Positions 4,111-9,139 of a stretch of DNA of 9,139 bases are shown here, in pieces. Below the pieces are notes generated by a model. It had not been told where the DNA came from, did not search any database, and saw nothing but the letters and a program-made list of their open reading frames with translations. The stretch covers positions 1 to 9,139 of the forward strand of contig DASUFH010000098.1 in the NCBI GenBank assembly GCA_036274645.1, given 5' to 3'. The position numbers and the translations under genes are program-made. Position 1 is the stretch's first letter; each line of letters begins with the position of its first letter. The DNA comes from DASUFH01 sp036274645. GTDB taxonomy: Bacteria; Acidobacteriota; Terriglobia; 20CM-2-55-15.

Positions 4111-7100
4111 ATGGTCCGGATGTTGACGTGTGTTCTGGCGGCCTGTCTGGGTGTGATGCTGGGATCGATCTCGATGCTTGCGGCGCCGCAGGCTTCGGCC
4201 GGGGATATCAAGGGCGTGGTGGTGGATTCCACCGGCGCGCGCGTTTCCGGCGCCACGGTGACGGTTGCCGCGATCGATACCGGCATTGAGCGGCAGGTCC
4301 TCAGCGACGACCTGGGCGCCTATCACTTCTTTTCGCTGGCGCCCGGCGCGTACTCCGTGCAGGCCCGCAAGACCGGATTCACCACCTATACCCGCCGTCC
4401 GCTTCAGTTGACCGTCGGCCAGATTCTCGATATCGAACTCACGCTCGAGCCCATCGGCGCGTCCACCGAGGTCCTCGTGCAGGCCCCGACTCCCGTTCTG
4501 GAGCCGGAGAAGACGCAGCAGGGCAGCATGATCACGAGCGAACAGATTGAAAACCTGCCCATCAACCAGCGGACGTTCCTCGAATACACACTCCTGACGC
4601 CGGCCGTGACGGAGGCGCCATCCCTGGTCCCATTCGCTCTTCCACAGGCGCCATCGTCCGGGCTGTCGTTTCTGGGGCAGAGTCCACGCTACAACTGCAT
4701 CACGATCGACGGTGTGGACGCCATCGACGATTCGGTCGGCGCGGTCCGCGCCACAATCAGTCAGGAAGCGGCGCAGGAATTCCAGGTGAACCGTTCGAAC
4801 TTTTCGGCCGAGTTCGGCCGCTGTTCGGGGGGATTCATCAACATTGTTTCCAAATCCGGAACGAGCCGGTGGGGCGGTGTCGCCTTCGCCTTTTTCCGGA
4901 ATCAGGCGCTGGACGCGCGCAACGCGTTTGCGTTCGGGCCGGGCGGCTCGGAAATCGACCCGCCGTTTTCGCGCCAGCAGGCCGGGTTTACCGTCGGGGG
5001 CCCGCTCATTGGGGACCGCACCTTTGCGTTTCTCTCCTACGAAGGATTGCGGCGTCGCGAATCGCGCTTTGTTTCGTTTCTCGAGAACACCAGTTTCTTT
5101 GCGCCGACCAGCGCCCCCGCCGATCATCAGCAGGACGTGATTGCCGCGCTGGCCGCCAGTGGTTCGCCGTCTTTTCAGGCGCTGGCGGGCAGTCTGGCGG
5201 GCGCGCTGACCACGTCGGAAACCACGTTTCCTGAAACGATCGATTTGCTCGAATCCAATAGCGGCGTGTTTCCGTTCCGGGACTCCGAAAACATCCTGTC
5301 GCTGCGAATCGATCACACGCTGTTTCCAGACAACCAGCTGTTTGCGCGGTTGAACTTTTCCGATACGGACATTTCGGGAGGCGCGTTTGGCGGACTGCAG
5401 GGACCGTCGCACGGCGCGAACTATCAGGTCCAGGACTATGGCGGCGCGCTCAGCGACACCTACATGCTGGATTCAACCCGGGCCAACGAGTTCCGGTTCC
5501 AGTTTGCGCGCCGGAAGTTCGATGTGTTCCCGGCCGATCCGTCCGGCCCCGAGGTTTCAATCAATGGCGTCGCCGTGCTGGGCCGGGACTACTACCTGCC
5601 GTCCACACGAACGGAGACGCGTTTTCAGTGGCTGGATAACTACACGGTTGTCCGCGGATCGGGAAAACATCAGCTGAAGTTTGGCGGCGATCTGAACTAC
5701 CTGCGGTTCGACACATCGACCGAGGTGTTTCTGGGGGGGCGATTCATTTTTGGCGAGGCCGTGCCGCTGGCGAGAGTAGTCGATTCGATCGGGGGCGCGG
5801 GAACCTCTGCGAGTATCGTCGGTTCCGGCGTCGCTCCGGCCGCGTACCTGGACGAGCCGATCCGGTCGATCCAGGCGTTCAACCTCGGACTGCCGATCGT
5901 CTATCAGCAGGGTTTTGGCGATCCGCGCGCCCGGTTCTCCAACACTCTCCTTTCCGGGTACGCGCTCGACCTGTTCAATCCGACGGAGAAGCTGAACGTC
6001 AATCTGGGGCTGCGTTATGACCTCGAAATCCAACCGCGTCCCATCCACCGCGATACCAACAATCTTGCGCCGCGTCTGGGATTCACCTACGCCCTGACGC
6101 CGAGGACGCTGCTTCGCGGTGGTTACGGTATTTACTACGCGCAGGTGTTTGAAGCGGTGGCGTTCATTGCGCGGGTTCTGGACGGGCAGCAGATCGCCCA
6201 GGTGTTTACGCCGCTCGATGGACTTCCGTCTTTGGGGATAACAACGACGGCCTCCGATGTCTGGAGTCTCGCGGCGCAGGGTGGCGTCGGCAGCCTGAGA
6301 ACACTGACGGCCGCCGATCTGACCACATTGGGGCTGGTTCCCGGCGCGACACCTCCGGTGCTGCTGTCTGCCGCGGCCGGCATTGTGAATCCCTACAGCC
6401 AGCAGTTCAGTTTCGGTTTCGACCATGATCTCCGGGGCATGAATCTGAGCGTGAACTACCTGGGGAATCACGGCGTCAAGCTGCTGCGGTCTCGCAATGT
6501 GAATGAGATTCAGGTGGGCGCGAACGCCTATGGTCCCGTGCTTGGTCCGATCAATCCGGCGATTCTGCAGGACAACCAGGTGGAGTCGTCGGGCAGTTCG
6601 ATCTACCACGGGCTCACGGTCAGCCTGCTGAAGCGGTATTCGGACTTTTCTCAGTTTCAGATCTCCTACACGCTTTCGAAGACCATCGACGACACAACGG
6701 ACTTCATCGTCGACCTGCAGCCGGCCAATCCCCTCGATCTTCGGAATGAGCGAGGTCTTTCGGCGTTCGATCAGAGGAATCGTCTTGTCATCAGCGGCGT
6801 GTTCGAGAGCCCCTTCGAACGGGGAATGGGCGCCTTCAGCCTGCTGCGCGCCTTCCGGTTCGCGCCGATCTTCACGTGGGCGAGCGGGCGTCCGTTCAAC
6901 GTGCTCCTCGGCTTTGACGCCAACAACGATACGAACGCCAATACCGACCGTCCCGCGGGGTTCGGACGCAACGTCGGAAAGGGGCCGGATTACGTGTCGT
7001 TGAATATGCGGATCGCGCGTGACTTTGAGGTCTCCCGGGGCAGTGAGACACGGCTTGAAGCGATCTTCGAGGTCTTCAACGTGTTCAACCGGGTCAACTA

Positions 7101-7248
7101 TTCCGGGGTGAATACGGTGGTCGGTGTTTCCGATCTGGCCGGGCAACGGATCGTCGGGCGCCCGGACCGGGGACCGGCGGATCCCCTGGGATTTACCTCT
7201 GCGTTCGATCCAAGGCAGATTCAACTCGGGCTGAAGCTGTTCTATTGA
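4111..7248 (+). CDS. TonB-dependent outer-membrane receptor, Oar-like, with carboxypeptidase-regulatory domain
   Basis: 1045 residues, in the normal range for this family. A signal peptide (1-30, MVRM then hydrophobic, cleavage likely after QASA) is followed by a carboxypeptidase-regulatory-like beta sandwich (31-118; GVVVDSTGARVSGATVTV, then LGAYHFFSLAPGAYSVQARKTGF in two stretches). The TonB plug (about 125-255) has SEQIENLPINQR, the TIDGVD turn and NFSAEFGRCSGGFINIVSKSG. A 22-strand-type barrel fills the rest, with periodic aromatic strands (PRLGFTYALTPRTLLRGGYG), an Asp/Asn-rich loop (FDANNDTNANTD, 935-946) and a terminal LKLFY ending in the aromatic residue used by the BAM complex. It should import a large or scarce ligand using TonB energy; the ligand is unknown. 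The mature chain has only two cysteines, C196 and C238, both in the plug. It follows the Fur fusion on the same strand, so iron is possible but unproven. Confidence 0.92.
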   Translation: MVRMLTCVLAACLGVMLGSISMLAAPQASAGDIKGVVVDSTGARVSGATVTVAAIDTGIERQVLSDDLGAYHFFSLAPGAYSVQARKTGFTTYTRRPLQLTVGQILDIELTLEPIGASTEVLVQAPTPVLEPEKTQQGSMITSEQIENLPINQRTFLEYTLLTPAVTEAPSLVPFALPQAPSSGLSFLGQSPRYNCITIDGVDAIDDSVGAVRATISQEAAQEFQVNRSNFSAEFGRCSGGFINIVSKSGTSRWGGVAFAFFRNQALDARNAFAFGPGGSEIDPPFSRQQAGFTVGGPLIGDRTFAFLSYEGLRRRESRFVSFLENTSFFAPTSAPADHQQDVIAALAASGSPSFQALAGSLAGALTTSETTFPETIDLLESNSGVFPFRDSENILSLRIDHTLFPDNQLFARLNFSDTDISGGAFGGLQGPSHGANYQVQDYGGALSDTYMLDSTRANEFRFQFARRKFDVFPADPSGPEVSINGVAVLGRDYYLPSTRTETRFQWLDNYTVVRGSGKHQLKFGGDLNYLRFDTSTEVFLGGRFIFGEAVPLARVVDSIGGAGTSASIVGSGVAPAAYLDEPIRSIQAFNLGLPIVYQQGFGDPRARFSNTLLSGYALDLFNPTEKLNVNLGLRYDLEIQPRPIHRDTNNLAPRLGFTYALTPRTLLRGGYGIYYAQVFEAVAFIARVLDGQQIAQVFTPLDGLPSLGITTTASDVWSLAAQGGVGSLRTLTAADLTTLGLVPGATPPVLLSAAAGIVNPYSQQFSFGFDHDLRGMNLSVNYLGNHGVKLLRSRNVNEIQVGANAYGPVLGPINPAILQDNQVESSGSSIYHGLTVSLLKRYSDFSQFQISYTLSKTIDDTTDFIVDLQPANPLDLRNERGLSAFDQRNRLVISGVFESPFERGMGAFSLLRAFRFAPIFTWASGRPFNVLLGFDANNDTNANTDRPAGFGRNVGKGPDYVSLNMRIARDFEVSRGSETRLEAIFEVFNVFNRVNYSGVNTVVGVSDLAGQRIVGRPDRGPADPLGFTSAFDPRQIQLGLKLFY

Positions 7249-7252
7249 TGAT

Positions 7253-7264
7253 CGCCGCGGCGGC
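7253..7264. terminator. Weak GC palindrome in the 25-base convergent gap
   Basis: GCCG (7254-7257), loop CGG, CGGC (7261-7264) gives a short 4-bp stem; CGCCGCGGCG (7253-7262) is itself a palindrome. The TonB receptor stop (7248) and the rhomboid stop (7274) lie on either side. The stem is too short for confidence and no T-tract follows. Confidence 0.2.
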
Positions 7265-7273
7265 TAATAAAGA

Positions 7274-7954
7274 TTAGAAGCGCGCGTAACCGTAGGGTTG
7301 GCGCTTGCGCCCAGCCATGAGGAAGAGCAGCGCGATTCCGGCGATGAACCCGCCGATGTGCGCCCACCAGGCGACGCCGGAGGCTGCGCCACCGTTTGCC
7401 TGAAGGAACTGCATCACGAACCAGAATCCCAGCACGATGATCGCGGGGATTTCGACGACCTGAAAGAAAATGATGATCACGACGAACGTCGAGACCCGGG
7501 CGAACGGATAGGAGACCACATACGCGCCGAGCACTCCGGCGATGGCGCCACTGGCCCCGACGCTGGGGATTGAACTGTGAAGGTTGAGCACGGTGTGCGT
7601 GGCGCCTGCGGCGAGACCGCACAGCAGATAGAAGACGATGAATTTGAAGTGCCCCAGACGGTCTTCAACGTTGTCGCCGAATATCCACAGGTACCACATG
7701 TTCCCGATCAGGTGGAACCAGCCGCCGTGCAGGAACATCGAGGTCAGATAGGGAATGGCGACAGAGGAAAGGCCGGTGCGCGCGGACACCAGTTGGGCGG
7801 CATGTTCGGGCACTAGACCGAACCGCCGCAGGAATTCGCCCAGCCCGCTGCCCAGGGACAGTTCGTAGAGAAACACTCCCGTATTGATCAGGATCAGGGC
7901 GATGGTGACGAATGGGAAGGTTCGCGATGGGATGTTGTCCCGAAACGGAAACAC
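7274..7954 (-). CDS. Rhomboid-family intramembrane serine protease
   Basis: 226 residues, a six-helix bacterial rhomboid. The opening FPFRDNIPSRTFPFVTIALI is typical of the family. Catalytic features are all present: the helix-2 HGGWFHLIGNMWYLWIFGD segment with H76, H81 and the oxyanion-site N85; the nucleophile S135 in GASGAIAG; and the catalytic base H199 in WWAHIGGFIAG. The tail GRKRQPYGYARF is basic and cytosolic. Rhomboids cut transmembrane helices of membrane proteins within the bilayer; the substrate is unknown. The start is GTG at 7954: an in-phase TAA lies four codons upstream and the next Met (M73) would remove the first helix. No clear Shine-Dalgarno is visible. A small membrane-protein gene ends 40 bases upstream on the same strand, so they may be co-transcribed. 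Confidence 0.93.
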   Translation of the reverse strand: MFPFRDNIPSRTFPFVTIALILINTGVFLYELSLGSGLGEFLRRFGLVPEHAAQLVSARTGLSSVAIPYLTSMFLHGGWFHLIGNMWYLWIFGDNVEDRLGHFKFIVFYLLCGLAAGATHTVLNLHSSIPSVGASGAIAGVLGAYVVSYPFARVSTFVVIIIFFQVVEIPAIIVLGFWFVMQFLQANGGAASGVAWWAHIGGFIAGIALLFLMAGRKRQPYGYARF

Positions 7955-7994
7955 CCCTGGACTTTAACAGGGAATCGCTCTTCCAGGAACGATT

Positions 7995-8276
7995 TCAGTG
8001 GGCGCTCTTGCGGCGGAAAATGAGTCCCGCCAGCATGGCGCACGCCGTCGAAAGAACGAACGGGCCAATCAGGGGCGGCCACCAGGCCGCCGTGACCACT
8101 GACAGGACCGCGCCCACCGCGGATCCCGCCGCGCTGGTCAGAATGCCGGAGACAAGCCGGTCCATGGATGGCGTCTGGCCGGTCTGCCCGAGACCGACCA
8201 GCGCACCCAGTCCCGTTCCGATCATGAAGGCGGGAAACATCAGGAGGACATCCGCCGCTGAAGGAGGCCACGTCAC
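7995..8276 (-). CDS. Small three-helix membrane protein, function unknown
   Basis: 93 residues with three hydrophobic segments (about 8-30, 41-64 and 68-87), small Gly/Ala-rich helices and a positive C-terminal tail (FRRKSAH) that would be cytosolic. I do not recognise the family. Codon third positions are strongly G/C, as in the confident neighbours, which supports it being real. The start is uncertain: GTG at 8276 is the longest, and an ATG at 8240 (MFPAFMIG) would still leave most of helix 1. Neither has a Shine-Dalgarno. Upstream ATGs at 8286 and 8289 belong to a competing frame (7894-8334) that makes no hydrophobic or recognisable protein. It lies 40 bases before the rhomboid gene and probably shares its transcript. 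No promoter stands out in 8277-8349. Confidence 0.6.
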   Translation of the reverse strand: MTWPPSAADVLLMFPAFMIGTGLGALVGLGQTGQTPSMDRLVSGILTSAAGSAVGAVLSVVTAAWWPPLIGPFVLSTACAMLAGLIFRRKSAH

Positions 8277-8349
8277 GACCGCGCATCATAAAGCTGGCCG
8301 CCCGCCTTTTCAACAGGTCCAAAACCTGCGACAATAACGGGTCACGTCC

Positions 8350-8422
8350 GGGCCGTTAGCTCAGTCGGTAGAGCATCTGCCTTTTAAGCAGGGGGTCGCT
8401 GGTTCGAATCCAGCACGGCTCA
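8350..8422 (+). tRNA. tRNA-Lys (anticodon TTT)
   Basis: 73 bases that fold fully. The acceptor stem GGGCCGT/ACGGCTC pairs with one G-U. The D arm is GCTC...GAGC, the anticodon stem TCTGC/GCAGG with loop CTTTTAA gives anticodon TTT, and the T arm is GCTGG-TTCGAAT-CCAGC. The discriminator is A8422. CCA is not encoded (ATTC follows), so it must be added after transcription. The upstream gap 8277-8349 contains a small hairpin (CAGGT, 8314-8318, with ACCTG, 8324-8328) but no strong promoter. The convergent WG-repeat gene ends 11 bases downstream with no obvious T-rich terminator between. Confidence 0.97.
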
Positions 8423-8433
8423 TTCCCCACAGG

Positions 8434-9138
8434 TCAGTCCATAGCAACGTCGGAATAAGCCGCGATCACTCGACCTCTTTTATCGATGTAAACCCGTCGA
8501 TCTCGTGTACTGATGACGGCGAGTCCGTCGATGAATGACCACTTGGCAAAAAGATCCTTCAAGATCACCTTTCCCGCCCGATCGATGTAGGCACATCTAC
8601 CCGCGGAGCAAGTCGCAGCGAGTCCGTCGGAAAATCCCCAGGCCACAGTGAATTGCGCGGGTATGGCGAGCTTGCCGTCGTGGTCGATGTAGCCCATGTT
8701 GCCACTCGGCCGGATAGTTACAGGCGCCAGGCCTTCCGAGAATCCACCGGGGATGGAATCATACTTGTCGGGAATCTTGAGCACGCCACCTTTGTCGATG
8801 AAGCCCCACGCAATGTCGACAACACGATCCCCGACTATTCGTGCGCTGGTCTCGACAGCGGCGAGACCCTCCGAGAAACCCATCGCCTGATTAAAACGGG
8901 GTTCGATCACCATACGCCCCGTTCGATCGATGTATCCGTACTTGCTGTCGACAGTTTCTTCCACCGCGGCAAGGCCCTCAGAGAAGTCTTGAGCAACAAA
9001 GAATTTCGCGTCGATAACGAATCTTCCGGTCTTGTCGATAAATCCAAACTTTCCTCCTTGAGGAAAACAGCCTGGAAGATCGGATAGATCGTCTTCAAGA
9101 AGATGAAACGCCCAAAAGGGAGCGTTGTCACTGGTGAA
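8434..9138 (-). CDS. WG-repeat (WG beta-repeat) protein, 5' end beyond the window
   Basis: The frame is open from the right edge to the stop at 8434, giving 234 residues; the true start and any signal peptide lie outside. It has at least five full units and one partial unit of the WG beta-repeat family, each of the form (Y/F)GYID+xGKxVI-P-F--A--FSEGLA-V. The clearest are KFGFIDKTGRFVIDAKF, KYGYIDRTGRMVIEPRF and MGYIDHDGKLAIPAQF. The last unit is cut after GRVIAAYSD. Such repeats fold into small beta units and are common in secreted or surface proteins; their role is mostly unknown. A GTG at 8964 lies inside a repeat and should not be used as the start. Hand counts of three 60-base lines give about 43-52% GC, well below the 60-70% in sampled lines of the other genes. 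Confidence 0.88.
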   Translation of the reverse strand, partial: FTSDNAPFWAFHLLEDDLSDLPGCFPQGGKFGFIDKTGRFVIDAKFFVAQDFSEGLAAVEETVDSKYGYIDRTGRMVIEPRFNQAMGFSEGLAAVETSARIVGDRVVDIAWGFIDKGGVLKIPDKYDSIPGGFSEGLAPVTIRPSGNMGYIDHDGKLAIPAQFTVAWGFSDGLAATCSAGRCAYIDRAGKVILKDLFAKWSFIDGLAVISTRDRRVYIDKRGRVIAAYSDVAMD

Positions 9139-9139
9139 T

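Noticed and set aside
4135..4146. Lipobox (LAAC) in the TonB receptor's leader
   Set aside because: The hydrophobic run before the cysteine is very short and the hydrophobic stretch continues after it to a normal cleavage site near QASA. An outer-membrane barrel of this family is not expected to be lipidated.
3153..7224. Long antisense open frames (3153-4286, 3949-5412, 5557-7224 on the - strand)
   Set aside because: They are Arg/Gln/Gly-rich readings opposite strong coding regions, without domain motifs. They are expected in GC-rich DNA.
7894..8334. 146-codon frame on the - strand overlapping the small membrane protein and the rhomboid start
   Set aside because: Its product is Gly/Arg-rich without motifs, whereas the competing frame gives three clean membrane helices and biased third positions.
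8277..8349. Promoter for tRNA-Lys
   Set aside because: The best -10-like match (GACAAT, four of six) has no acceptable -35 at a proper distance.
8907..9131. Separate 74-codon frame, or a frameshift at the start of the WG-repeat gene
   Set aside because: The WG frame itself is open to the right edge and encodes another clean repeat (KFGFIDKTG), so there is no break; the other frame is a shadow.

Overview
This is a GC-rich bacterial window of 9139 bases. It looks chromosomal and most like an Acidobacteriota or a similar high-GC, Gram-negative soil lineage. That is inferred from a very long TonB-dependent receptor with an N-terminal carboxypeptidase-regulatory-like domain (a type greatly expanded in Acidobacteriota), a lipoprotein thioredoxin, and a tRNA gene with no encoded CCA. 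No phage, integrase, transposase or CRISPR gene is visible.

Layout from left to right. (1) Bases 27-2242 hold a tight two-gene operon on the + strand: an HD-domain phosphohydrolase of the SAMHD1/YdhJ type and a polytopic membrane protein of unknown function. The two genes overlap by ATGA. The pair is bracketed by two inverted copies of one small palindromic repeat, and the right copy supplies the second gene's stop codon. (2) Bases 2257-2456 are a 200-base composite of nested inverted repeats between convergent genes. It includes a near-perfect 53-nt hairpin. (3) Bases 2472-3974 hold a divergent pair. A TlpA/ResA-like lipoprotein thiol-disulfide oxidoreductase is on the - strand. On the + strand is an unusual fusion of a Fur/PerR-family metal-dependent repressor with a rubrerythrin-like di-iron ferritin fold. 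The 48-base gap carries a good -10 box so close to the fusion gene's ATG that its transcript is probably leaderless. (4) Bases 3971-4102 are a tandem array of four 33-bp units. It starts on the fusion gene's stop codon and ends by supplying the ribosome binding site of the next gene. (5) Bases 4111-7248 encode the large Oar-like TonB-dependent receptor. (6) On the - strand are a rhomboid intramembrane protease and, upstream of it, a small three-helix membrane protein. (7) Bases 8350-8422 are a tRNA-Lys(UUU) gene. Its 3' end abuts a convergent, lower-GC WG-repeat gene that runs off the right edge.

Functional reading, inferred: the centre of the window is an oxidative-stress and metal-handling neighbourhood (thiol redoxin, Fur-rubrerythrin fusion, TonB-dependent outer-membrane transporter). 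The left part is a self-contained HD-hydrolase plus membrane-protein module marked off by repeats. The remainder looks like ordinary housekeeping and envelope genes. The best candidates for something undescribed are the Fur-rubrerythrin fusion with its leaderless promoter and 3' minisatellite, and the repeat-bracketed HD/membrane pair.
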